Source: Candidatus Alcyoniella australis (GTDB lineage: Bacteria > Lernaellota > Lernaellaia > JAVCCG01 > Alcyoniellaceae). From it: a stretch of DNA of 18,151 bases. Positions 6,694-12,717 of this stretch are shown in pieces. Where the stretch lies: positions 1 through 18,151 of the forward strand of contig JAVCCG010000121.1 in the NCBI GenBank assembly GCA_030765605.1, read 5' to 3'. Within the stretch, counting starts at the first letter, position 1; every line of letters begins with the position of its first letter. The notes beneath the pieces were generated by a model. It ran no database searches and was not told where the DNA came from. It saw nothing but the letters and a program-made list of their open reading frames with translations. The position numbers and the translations under genes were made by a program.

Positions 6694-7677
6694 CTATCCG
6701 CCGAGCCCCAGGCCCTGGCGGAGGATGGTCAGGGTCGGGCCGCCCCAGCCCTCGATCAGCCACATGCAGACCACCAGGCACACGCCGCTGATCCCCTGGC
6801 TTACCGGCACGGCCACGGCCAGGGTTGCGAACTTGCGCAGGGTCGACCAATCGCCGCGCCCCTCGATCCAGACCAGGAACGTGGCAAAGGGCACCAGGGC
6901 GAAGAACCACGATGCGAAGTTGAGCAGCGGCACGCCGCAGAAGTGCGGGCCCTGGGCCAGCAGATCGTTCCAGAACCACAGGTGCGCCTCGGTGGCCACC
7001 GGATCGACGTTGAGGTCCAGCAGCGTACCGGCCGTGGCCGCGGTAATGCCGATCAGCAGCGGCCTGGATTTGGTGCCGCGCCAGATCGTCTGCGCGATGT
7101 GCACCGTGGGGTAGAATACCGTGGTCCAGCCCAAGATCGTGGCCAGCGGCGCGAAGTACTCGCGGCCGAACTCGTAGTTGTACCCCTGCTCGTAGAAGAA
7201 GCCGTTGACCGTGCCCGAGCTCTCCAACGCCGTACCGTAGGCCAGGCCGATCACATAGAACATCACCACTCCGCGCCAGCCGCGGAACCACAGGCAATGC
7301 AGCACCAGCAGTCCGACCCAGACGAAGGTCGTGATCTCGTGGGCCCAGACCAGCGCAGCGTTGGGCGAGCCGCCGGGGCGTAGCGCGGCCGAGGCCTCGG
7401 GCGCCAGGTAGTACGGCCCGAGCACCGCGGCCATTGCCACCAGCGTGACCACGCCGAACAGGTCCTGGGCGCGGCCCAGCCCCTTTTGCATATCGAGCCT
7501 GCGCCAATAGTAGATCAGCACGACCAGGATCGGCGCGGCCGCGGTCCAGGCCCACTCGTGGCGCGGCCCGTTGGGCAGCGAGGTGATATTGATTAGAGTG
7601 ATTCTGCCGACCGTGAATAAAAAGAACCAGGCCGGCAGATGGGTCCACAGCTCGCGGATCAGCGAAAGCAGGCGCAC
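6694..7677 (-). CDS. Carotenoid biosynthesis (CruF/DUF422)-like integral membrane protein
   Basis: 327 residues with about seven or eight hydrophobic spans. It carries the conserved pattern of the DUF422 carotenoid family, whose characterised member CruF hydrates carotenoid ends: ALESSGTVNGFFYEQGYNYEF (150-170), PLATILGWTTVFYPTVHIAQ (177-196), DLNVDPV (221-227), LWFWN (233-237) and GVPLLNFASWFF (248-259). The substrate cannot be read from sequence, and no phytoene synthase or desaturase gene is in the window. The GTG start at 7677 lies seven bases after a good ribosome site (GGAGGA on the minus strand). A -10-like TATAAT lies about 35 bases upstream. The PHP lipoprotein follows 39 bases downstream; no functional link is evident. 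Confidence 0.75.
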   Translation of the reverse strand: MRLLSLIRELWTHLPAWFFLFTVGRITLINITSLPNGPRHEWAWTAAAPILVVLIYYWRRLDMQKGLGRAQDLFGVVTLVAMAAVLGPYYLAPEASAALRPGGSPNAALVWAHEITTFVWVGLLVLHCLWFRGWRGVVMFYVIGLAYGTALESSGTVNGFFYEQGYNYEFGREYFAPLATILGWTTVFYPTVHIAQTIWRGTKSRPLLIGITAATAGTLLDLNVDPVATEAHLWFWNDLLAQGPHFCGVPLLNFASWFFALVPFATFLVWIEGRGDWSTLRKFATLAVAVPVSQGISGVCLVVCMWLIEGWGGPTLTILRQGLGLGG

Positions 7678-7712
7678 TTGGGATTCCTCCGGGCAGGTTT
7701 TGTCGAAACAAG

Positions 7713-7718
7713 ATTATA
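7713..7718 (-). promoter_or_regulatory. Possible -10 element for the DUF422-like gene
   Basis: On the minus strand this reads TATAAT, a perfect -10 hexamer, 35 bases before the GTG start at 7677. No good -35 hexamer is found 16-18 bases further up, so the call is tentative. Confidence 0.35.
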
Positions 7719-7757
7719 GGGGATTGCGGCCACGGATTGCACTGCCGCAACGCAACC

Positions 7758-7787
7758 TTGACGAGGCACGGGCGAAGCGGGTAGAAC
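7758..7787 (+). promoter_or_regulatory. Possible sigma70 promoter for the CsgG-like gene
   Basis: TTGACG (7758-7763) and TAGAAC (7782-7787) are separated by 18 bases. If used, transcription would start only two or three bases before the ATG at 7797, giving an almost leaderless mRNA. That fits the absence of a clear ribosome site there. The -10 match is only four of six. Confidence 0.3.
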
Positions 7788-7796
7788 TTGCCCTGT

Positions 7797-8549
7797 ATGA
7801 AAAAACTCGCCTGTATTGCGGCATTGTCGATCCTGCTCGTACTGATCTGCGGCCCGGCGGCCGCCGTGGATCAACCGGTTGACGCGCCGATCAAGGTCGC
7901 CGTGTTGCCGTTCGTCAACAAGTCGCTGAATCCGGATTTCGCCTACATCGGCCCGATGCTCGTCGACGCCTTGGAGTACAAAATCGCGGCCGCGGGCGTG
8001 TTCGACCTGGTCGATCCGGCGTTGGTCCACGAGCAGATCCGCTCGTCGAGCTTCGACCCGTCGATCTTCGAGGGCCAGGAAGTAATCAAACGCACGGGCC
8101 AAAACCTGGACGCCGAGGTGATGCTCTGCGGCTATTACGAACGCTCAGGCGGCTACCTGAACCTCGAAGTACGGATCTACGACAGCCAGCGCGGCAACAT
8201 CATCATCGGCACCAACGGGGTCTCGATGTACAAGGAGTTCTTCTCCAGTTGCGACGAAATCGTACTTAGCCTGGCGCAGGTCTGTAACGTGGTGCTCGAC
8301 GCCGGCGCGCACTCGCGGATGAAGAGTATTCCGACCAACAACCTCAGCGCCTACGCCACGTTCGTCGACGCGCTGATGGCCTCGCGCTCAGGCCGAAGCG
8401 CAGCGGCCCTCGAGTTTTTAGACAAGGCGACCAGCGTGGATCCGGGCTTTTGCAGGGCTTTGCGCCTGGCCGCCAAGTTGGCCGTTGCCGCGAACGATCC
8501 CAGCGCCGCCGAGCGTAGCGCCCGCGCAGCGCAGTGTACCGGACGATGA
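7797..8549 (+). CDS. Exported CsgG/TolB-N-like protein with short helical C-terminus
   Basis: 250 residues from the ATG at 7797; a TTG at 7788 is an alternative. A Sec signal peptide is clear: KK, a hydrophobic core, then GPAAA before VDQP (cleavage near residue 23). Residues 32-160 match the fold of periplasmic CsgG/TolB-N/FlgO-like domains: KVAVLPFVNKSLNPDFAY, then a helix DALEYKIAAAGVFDLVD and a strand pattern MLCGYYERSGGYLNLEVRIYD. Residues 190-245 resemble a TPR-like helical tail (YATFVDALMASRSGRSAAALEFLDKATSVDP). There is no lipobox Cys, so it should be a soluble periplasmic protein. Such domains occur in envelope assembly proteins and secretion-channel partners; a specific role is not evident. 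Its stop overlaps the greA start (ATGA, 8546-8549), implying translational coupling. Confidence 0.75.
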   Translation: MKKLACIAALSILLVLICGPAAAVDQPVDAPIKVAVLPFVNKSLNPDFAYIGPMLVDALEYKIAAAGVFDLVDPALVHEQIRSSSFDPSIFEGQEVIKRTGQNLDAEVMLCGYYERSGGYLNLEVRIYDSQRGNIIIGTNGVSMYKEFFSSCDEIVLSLAQVCNVVLDAGAHSRMKSIPTNNLSAYATFVDALMASRSGRSAAALEFLDKATSVDPGFCRALRLAAKLAVAANDPSAAERSARAAQCTGR

Positions 8550-9019
8550 CCAACTCGGTTCCGATGACCACGCGTGGTTTCGAAATGCTCAAGGCTGAGC
8601 TGAACCAGCTTAAGTACCATGATCGACAGCGGATCGTGCGCGACATCGAGGAGGCGCGCGAGCACGGCGACCTGTCGGAGAATGCCGAGTACGACGAGGC
8701 CAAGAACGCCCAGGGGCTGCTCGAGGCCCGCATCCGCGATATCGAGCAGAAGCTGGCCGGGGCACGGGTGATCGACACCTCGACCCTCAGCGGCGACAAG
8801 GTGGTGTTCGGCGCCACGGTGACCATGGAGAACATCGACAGCGGCGCCGAGGTAATCTACCGCATCGTCGGTGCGGACGAGGCCGACGCCAAACGCGGCC
8901 TGCTCTCGATCGAGTCCCCGGTGGCGCAGGCTTTGATCGGCAAGCACGTGGGCGACCTGGCGCGCGTTCGCACTCCCGGCGGACTGCGCGAGTTCGAGGT
9001 AACCGAGGTCAAGTTCTAG
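8546..9019 (+). CDS. greA: Transcription elongation factor GreA
   Basis: 157 residues, the usual GreA length. The N-terminal coiled-coil hairpin contains the signature EEAREHGDLSENAEYDEAK. Its acidic tip residues act in the RNA polymerase secondary channel to stimulate cleavage of backtracked RNA. The C-terminal FKBP-like domain carries VVFGATVTMENIDSG, YRIVGADEAD, LLSIESPVAQALIGK and the closing VRTPGGLREFEVTEVKF. I chose the ATG at 8546 because MTNSVPMT aligns with the usual GreA N-terminus and because it overlaps the stop of the upstream gene as ATGA; an in-frame GTG at 8534 lies inside the previous gene. Placement behind an exported CsgG-like gene is unusual. The next gene follows after 88 bases on the same strand. 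Confidence 0.97.
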   Translation: MTNSVPMTTRGFEMLKAELNQLKYHDRQRIVRDIEEAREHGDLSENAEYDEAKNAQGLLEARIRDIEQKLAGARVIDTSTLSGDKVVFGATVTMENIDSGAEVIYRIVGADEADAKRGLLSIESPVAQALIGKHVGDLARVRTPGGLREFEVTEVKF

Positions 9020-9107
9020 CCTGAACGCAGCCGCTTCCCCTTTTTACCCAATGTGGTAGGCTGTAATCGTTCCCAGCAGGGGGAGCGAACGTTCGGGAGA
9101 ACACAAC

Positions 9108-9875
9108 TTGAGATTGATCGTCCTCGGCTCCGGAACCAGCATCGGCGTACCGGTTATCGGCTGCCACTGTCCGGTTTGCAGCTCATCTGATCACCGCGAC
9201 AAGCGCATGCGCTCGAGCATCTACATCGAGCACGAGGGCCAATGTCTGCTGATCGACACCTCGACCGACCTGCGGACCCAAGCCCTGGCTTGCGGCATCG
9301 AGCAGGTGGACGCCGTGCTCTACACCCACACCCACGCCGACCACGTGCACGGCATCGACGACCTGCGGGCCTTCAACTTCATCAAGGGCGGCCCGATCCC
9401 GATCTACGGCAGCCCGGTGAGCATCGAGGACATCAAGCACCGCTTCGACTACATCTTTGGCGGGGCGACGCAGGCCGGAGGCGGTTTGCCCGGGCTGACT
9501 CCAAACGAGGTGCAGGGGCCGTTCGAATTGTTCGGCCTGCAGATCGCGCCGGTGCCGATCGCCCACGGCAAGATGAAGATCGTCGGCTACCGCGTAGGGC
9601 CGATCGCCTACCTTACCGACTGTTCGGGCGTGCCGCGCTCGAGCCGCAACATGTTGCACGACCTCGATCTGCTGATCATCGGCGCGCTAAGACCGTTCCC
9701 GCACCCCACGCACTTTAGCTTCGACCAGGCCGTGGCCGAAATCGAGCGCATCGCGCCGCGCCGCGCGCTGCTGACGCACATCAGCCACCACGTCAAGCAC
9801 TCCGAGCTCGAGCGCCGACTGCCGCGCAACGTCAGCCCGGCCTACGACGGCCAGGTGATTGATATCAACGCTTGA
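9108..9875 (+). CDS. PhnP/RNase Z-like metallo-beta-lactamase-fold hydrolase
   Basis: 255 residues. The N-terminus LGSGTSIGVPVIGCHCPVC is typical of the PhnP-like branch; C19, C21 and C24 correspond to its structural zinc site. The metal-binding signature HTHADH (74-79) is intact, followed by H81 and D84, with LTDCSG (169-174) and HISHH near the C-terminus as further ligands. PhnP is a cyclic-phosphate phosphodiesterase and relatives act on nucleotides or RNA; no phosphonate genes are nearby, so the substrate is open. The start is TTG at 9108, seven bases after GGGAGA (9095-9100). A 10-bp palindrome CGAACGTTCG (9086-9095) lies just before it. The stop codon overlaps the TTGACA of the tryptophan leader promoter. 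Confidence 0.88.
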   Translation: MRLIVLGSGTSIGVPVIGCHCPVCSSSDHRDKRMRSSIYIEHEGQCLLIDTSTDLRTQALACGIEQVDAVLYTHTHADHVHGIDDLRAFNFIKGGPIPIYGSPVSIEDIKHRFDYIFGGATQAGGGLPGLTPNEVQGPFELFGLQIAPVPIAHGKMKIVGYRVGPIAYLTDCSGVPRSSRNMLHDLDLLIIGALRPFPHPTHFSFDQAVAEIERIAPRRALLTHISHHVKHSELERRLPRNVSPAYDGQVIDINA

Positions 9876-9901
9876 CAAGCTGCGTCAAAATTCCGTATAT
9901 A
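9872..9901 (+). promoter_or_regulatory. Sigma70-type promoter of the trpL-trpB2 unit
   Basis: TTGACA (9872-9877) is a perfect -35 hexamer, followed after 18 bases by TATATA (9896-9901); a TATATC two bases further is an alternative. The -35 overlaps the stop codon of the upstream hydrolase gene. The predicted start, around 9908-9910, coincides with the ATG of the leader peptide. Confidence 0.6.
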
Positions 9902-9909
9902 TCGTTGCA

Positions 9910-9987
9910 ATGATCGACAAAGCCCAAACCCGCGTTCTTAACGACTGGTGGTGGTGGACTGCCATAGGCGGCGCGCGCGTGGGCTGA
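9910..9987 (+). CDS. trpL: Tryptophan leader peptide (TrpL), four consecutive Trp codons
   Basis: A 25-residue frame, MIDKAQTRVLNDWWWW then TAIGGARVG and TGA, missed by ordinary length cut-offs. Four adjacent TGG codons (9946-9957) are very unlikely by chance and are the sensor of classical ribosome-mediated attenuation: scarce Trp-tRNA stalls the ribosome here. No ribosome site precedes the ATG (upstream is TATATATCGTTGCA). The promoter would start transcription at or within two bases of it, so translation is probably leaderless, as known for the trpL of Sinorhizobium meliloti. The TGG region overlaps one arm of a seven-bp RNA stem (9943-9949 with 9990-9996). A terminator follows 26 bases after the stop, then the trpB2 gene. 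Confidence 0.9.
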   Translation: MIDKAQTRVLNDWWWWTAIGGARVG

Positions 9988-9996
9988 AAACCAGTC
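9943..9996 (+). promoter_or_regulatory. Protector (1:2) stem of the trp attenuator
   Basis: GACTGGT (9943-9949), which contains the first Trp codon, pairs perfectly with ACCAGTC (9990-9996). A ribosome stalled on the Trp codons would cover the left arm and free downstream RNA to disrupt the terminator. The competing antiterminator is not obvious by eye; GGCGG (9967-9971) or GTGGG (9979-9983) could pair with the left terminator arm (10014-10019). Confidence 0.6.
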
Positions 9997-10013
9997 AAAT
10001 ACGCCGAATGCGA

Positions 10014-10044
10014 CCCGCCCCGAACAACTCGGGGCGGGTTTTTT
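10014..10044 (+). terminator. Attenuator terminator before trpB2
   Basis: A perfect 10-bp stem, CCCGCCCCGA (10014-10023) with TCGGGGCGGG (10029-10038), encloses the loop ACAAC and is followed at once by six Ts (10039-10044). It stands between the Trp-rich leader peptide and the trpB2 start, as expected for the 3:4 structure of a trp attenuator. Confidence 0.92.
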
Positions 10045-10077
10045 ATTAGGGCGTGAAAACCCGAAGGGAGACACCAG

Positions 10078-11394
10078 ATGAAACCGATCCGATTCGAACT
10101 ACCGTTCGAGGACAGTCCGCAAAACTACTACAACATCGTGCCCGACCTGCCGACCCCGCCGCCGCCGCCGCTGCATCCGGGCACGGGCGAGCCGCTGAAG
10201 CCCGACGAGATGGAGCACATGTTCCCGCGCGGCCTGATCGAACAGGAGATCAGCTCTCAGCGCGAAATCCCGATCCCCGAGCCGGTGCGCGAGGCCTACG
10301 CACTGTATCGCCCCTCGCCGCTGATCCGCGCCGCGCGTTTTGAAAAGGCGTTGGGCACTCCGGCCAAGATCTACTTCAAGTACGAGGGCGTCAGCCCGGT
10401 GGGCTCGCACAAGGCCAACACCGCCCTGGCCCAGGCCTACTACAACAAGCTCGAGGGAATCGACACCATGACCACCGAGACCGGCGCGGGCCAGTGGGGC
10501 AGCGCGTTGGCCATGGCCGGGTCGTTCTTCGGCCTTAAGGTGCGGGTCTACATGGTGCGCGTGAGCTTCGACCAGAAGCCCTACCGCCGCGTGGTGATGG
10601 AGACTTACGGCGCCCAGGCCTTTGCCAGCCCCTCGCAGCGCACCGAGACCGGCCGCAAGGTGCTCGCCGAGTTCCCCGACACCCCGGGTAGCCTGGCGAT
10701 CGCCATCAGCGAGGCAATCGAGGACGCGATCGGCTCCGAGAACACCAAGTACGGCCTGGGCAGCGTGCTCAACCACGTAATGCTGCATCAGACCGTGATC
10801 GGCCAAGAGGCGCTCAAGCAGTTCAAGCTCGCCAACGATTACCCCGACGTGGTGATCGGCTGCCACGGCGGCGGATCGAACTTCTCCGGCATGTCGTTCC
10901 CGTTCGTACGCGACAAGATCAACGGCCGCGACCTGCGCATTATCGCGGTCGAGCCGCGCTCATGTCCCTCGCTGACCAAGGGCAAATACGAGTACGACTT
11001 CGGCGACAAATCCGAGATGACGCCGCTGCTCAAGATGCACACCCTGGGTCACAACTACATTCCGCCGGGAATCCACGCCGGTGGATTGCGCTACCACGGC
11101 GCCGCGCCGCTGGTCAGCCATCTGCTCGACCTGGGACTGATCGAGGCCAAGTCCGTGCCTCAGGGTCCGGTGTTCAAGGCCGGCATTGCATTCGCACGGA
11201 CCGAGGGAATCATCCCCGCGCCCGAAACCTGCCACGCCATCGCCGAGGTGGTGAGCCAGGCCGAGCGTTGCAAGCAGGAGGGCAAGGCCGAGACGATCGT
11301 CTTTAACCTCTCGGGCCACGGTATGCTCGACCTGTCGGCCTACGACGACTACCTGAGCGGCAAGCTGGTGTTGGTCGAAGGCGACGAAGACTAA
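10078..11394 (+). CDS. trpB2: Long-type tryptophan synthase beta chain (TrpB2)
   Basis: 438 residues, longer than the usual ~400 of TrpB1, with the N-terminal extension and PRGLIEQE segment (50-57) of TrpB2-type enzymes. The PLP-binding Lys is K112 in GSHKANTA. The catalytic-loop Glu is E134 in TETGAGQWG, and the phosphate-binding loop is GGGSN (264-268). The reaction is PLP-dependent joining of indole and L-serine to give L-tryptophan. TrpB2 enzymes often work without TrpA and are thought to salvage free indole. No trpA or other trp gene is adjacent: the gene stands alone behind a leader peptide and attenuator and ahead of a strong hairpin. It contains one Trp residue (W140), fitting expression during Trp shortage. 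AAGGGAG (10064-10070) lies seven bases before the ATG. Confidence 0.95.
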   Translation: MKPIRFELPFEDSPQNYYNIVPDLPTPPPPPLHPGTGEPLKPDEMEHMFPRGLIEQEISSQREIPIPEPVREAYALYRPSPLIRAARFEKALGTPAKIYFKYEGVSPVGSHKANTALAQAYYNKLEGIDTMTTETGAGQWGSALAMAGSFFGLKVRVYMVRVSFDQKPYRRVVMETYGAQAFASPSQRTETGRKVLAEFPDTPGSLAIAISEAIEDAIGSENTKYGLGSVLNHVMLHQTVIGQEALKQFKLANDYPDVVIGCHGGGSNFSGMSFPFVRDKINGRDLRIIAVEPRSCPSLTKGKYEYDFGDKSEMTPLLKMHTLGHNYIPPGIHAGGLRYHGAAPLVSHLLDLGLIEAKSVPQGPVFKAGIAFARTEGIIPAPETCHAIAEVVSQAERCKQEGKAETIVFNLSGHGMLDLSAYDDYLSGKLVLVEGDED

Positions 11395-11410
11395 CCACCC
11401 TAAACCCAAC

Positions 11411-11446
11411 CACGGCGCTGGTGTGCTTAAGCGCATCAGCGCCGTG
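11411..11446 (+). terminator. Hairpin terminator downstream of trpB2
   Basis: CACGGCGCTG (11411-11420) pairs perfectly with CAGCGCCGTG (11437-11446). The inner GTGTGC and GCGCAT extend the stem to 16 bp with two wobble pairs around a TTAA loop. The tail is short (CTTTATC), so termination may be imperfect. Confidence 0.65.
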
Positions 11447-11457
11447 CTTTATCGACC

Positions 11458-11572
11458 GGCTTAGAGCCGGTGCAAAACTCGCGCACTGCGATTGGTTATT
11501 AACAACGACCAATTCCGCGTCGCGGAGAGCATCGTTGGACAATAATTATGATCCGCTCGCGTGCCTTGCGGC
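11458..11572. repeat. 115-bp tandem repeat, copy 1
   Basis: First of two head-to-tail units with a 115-bp period, about four mismatches apart. It opens with the hairpin CCGGCT-TAG-AGCCGG (starting one base earlier, at 11457) and contains a second inverted repeat, GATTGGT with ACCAATT (one wobble pair). The period is not a multiple of three, so a shared reading frame is not maintained. It lies between the convergent trpB2 and the minus-strand lipoprotein-like gene. Nature unknown. Confidence 0.85.
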
Positions 11573-11687
11573 GGCTTTGAGCCGGTGCAAAACTCGCGCA
11601 CTGCGATTGGTTATTGACAACGACCAATCCCGCGTCGCGGAGAGCATCGTTGGACAATAATTATGATCCGCTCGCGTGCCTTGTGGC
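11573..11687. repeat. 115-bp tandem repeat, copy 2
   Basis: Second unit, about 96% identical to copy 1. The opening hairpin is CGGCT-TTG-AGCCG and the internal inverted repeat is GATTGGT with ACCAATC, now fully paired. A third, partial unit of only the opening hairpin (GCAGCT-TAG-AGCTGC, 11687-11701) follows in phase and contains the stop codon of the adjacent minus-strand gene. Confidence 0.85.
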
Positions 11688-11690
11688 AGC

Positions 11691-12647
11691 TTAGAGCTGC
11701 GGCCGGGTCACGTCGTAAACCTCAAGGCGTAGGCCGTCGGCCTGCTCGATTACGAACAGCCCATCATCGGGCTCGCGGCCGTCCCAGCCCAGGCCAAGCT
11801 TGCCGTTTTCGTCGTTGTACAAATAGCCCTGGTGCAGGTTGAACTGCGCCTTGCGGTCCCACTGCGGCAGATCGAAAATCCGCGCGCCGAGCTTATCGGC
11901 CAGCAGATTGACTTGGCCTGTGGGCAGGCCGTAGCACAGGTTGATCACGTATTGACGTTGCTTGGGATCGAACCCGTCCAGATTTGCGTCGCGCACCGCA
12001 TGGTGCAGTCGCACTGCCTGGCGCCCATCGATTTTCACCGCGGGCATGCCGTGCAGCTCGATCCGCGCGGCGTTGCTTGACGAGGCCGAGGCGACCTCGA
12101 CCGCACCGTCGCCGTCAAAATATACCGGCTCGACAGTTCGCACGATCCCGCGGTCGAACAGCCGCACCTTATATGAGTTGGAATAATCCAGCGCCTCGTC
12201 CCACAGCACCAGCAGATCGCTGCTGTCGGTGTAGCCGTTGAAGTATTCGATCACGAATCCACGGCTCAGCTCGGCGTAGCCCGGCAGCTGACGATGGTCG
12301 CCCTCAAGGGTGTCGGCGAGCAGATCGTAATAGTCCGTGGCTTGCAGGTCGTACCCGTACTTCTCCGGCATGAATCCCGGCTGCATTGCGGCGTCGACAA
12401 TGGTTTTCAGCGAGATCGCCTGACGCTCGACTTGATCGTCGGGCGAGGTCCAGTTATATGCGGGCAGCCCCTCAAGGTAGATCGTGACTGCGGCGCTCTC
12501 GCCCAGCGCCACGTAGAGTTTTTGGTCGCCGTGCCAAACCTGAGGCGGCTCAGAGTTGCCCAGCCGCACGATCCAGGTAACCAGCAGGATTACCACGGCG
12601 ATCGCCAGTAGCGTCCATAGAAGTTTGTGACCGCGCTGATCAGCCAT
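11691..12647 (-). CDS. Membrane-anchored protein with two copies of an unrecognised domain
   Basis: 318 residues. A hydrophobic N-terminal anchor (about 9-28) lacks a lipobox Cys, so the rest is probably periplasmic and tethered to the inner membrane. The remainder is two related domains, about 37-175 and 180-313. The first has WHGDQKLYVALGE, ISLKTIVDAAM, YGYDLQATDYYDLL, RQLPGYAELSRG and WDEALDYS; the second has ARIELHGMPAV, VRLHHAVRDANL, LHQGYLYND and LGLGWDG. Both align by eye, in the same order, with the two domains of the upstream neighbour (12718-13767), so the genes are tandem duplicates. I do not recognise the family; no enzyme or metal motif is evident. GGGGAGG lies four bases before the ATG. 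It starts 70 bases after the neighbour's stop and probably shares its transcript. Confidence 0.8.
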   Translation of the reverse strand: MADQRGHKLLWTLLAIAVVILLVTWIVRLGNSEPPQVWHGDQKLYVALGESAAVTIYLEGLPAYNWTSPDDQVERQAISLKTIVDAAMQPGFMPEKYGYDLQATDYYDLLADTLEGDHRQLPGYAELSRGFVIEYFNGYTDSSDLLVLWDEALDYSNSYKVRLFDRGIVRTVEPVYFDGDGAVEVASASSSNAARIELHGMPAVKIDGRQAVRLHHAVRDANLDGFDPKQRQYVINLCYGLPTGQVNLLADKLGARIFDLPQWDRKAQFNLHQGYLYNDENGKLGLGWDGREPDDGLFVIEQADGLRLEVYDVTRPQL

Positions 12648-12669
12648 CCGACCTCCCCTGAAAACTATA

Positions 12670-12693
12670 GGGGGACGGCACGGGCCGCCCCCC
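12670..12693 (-). terminator. GC-rich hairpin between the two minus-strand paralogues
   Basis: On the minus strand GGGGGGCGGC pairs with GCCGTCCCCC (one wobble pair) around CCGT, and flanking AAAAC and GTTTT add further pairing. The tail (TATAGTTTTC) is only moderately T-rich. It may act as a partial terminator or mRNA stabiliser between the two co-oriented genes. Confidence 0.4.
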
Positions 12694-12717
12694 GGTTTTA
12701 CGAATGCGTTACTCGGA

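Noticed and set aside
9086-9095. CGAACGTTCG as a LexA-type box before the PhnP-like gene
   Set aside because: The half-sites resemble CGAAC/GTTCG but lack the four-base spacer, and the position next to the ribosome site makes chance or mRNA structure as likely.
9988-10077. T-box or TRAP-type control of trpB2
   Set aside because: There is no T-box sequence or specifier-loop layout and no GAG/TAG triplet series. The four-Trp leader frame explains the terminator.
11303-11660. Short open frames across the 115-bp repeats
   Set aside because: The repeat period is not a multiple of three, so the units are read in different frames. No ribosome site or protein-like pattern is seen.
11458-11687. CRISPR array
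   Set aside because: The repeated unit is 115 bp with no variable spacers, and no cas gene is nearby.
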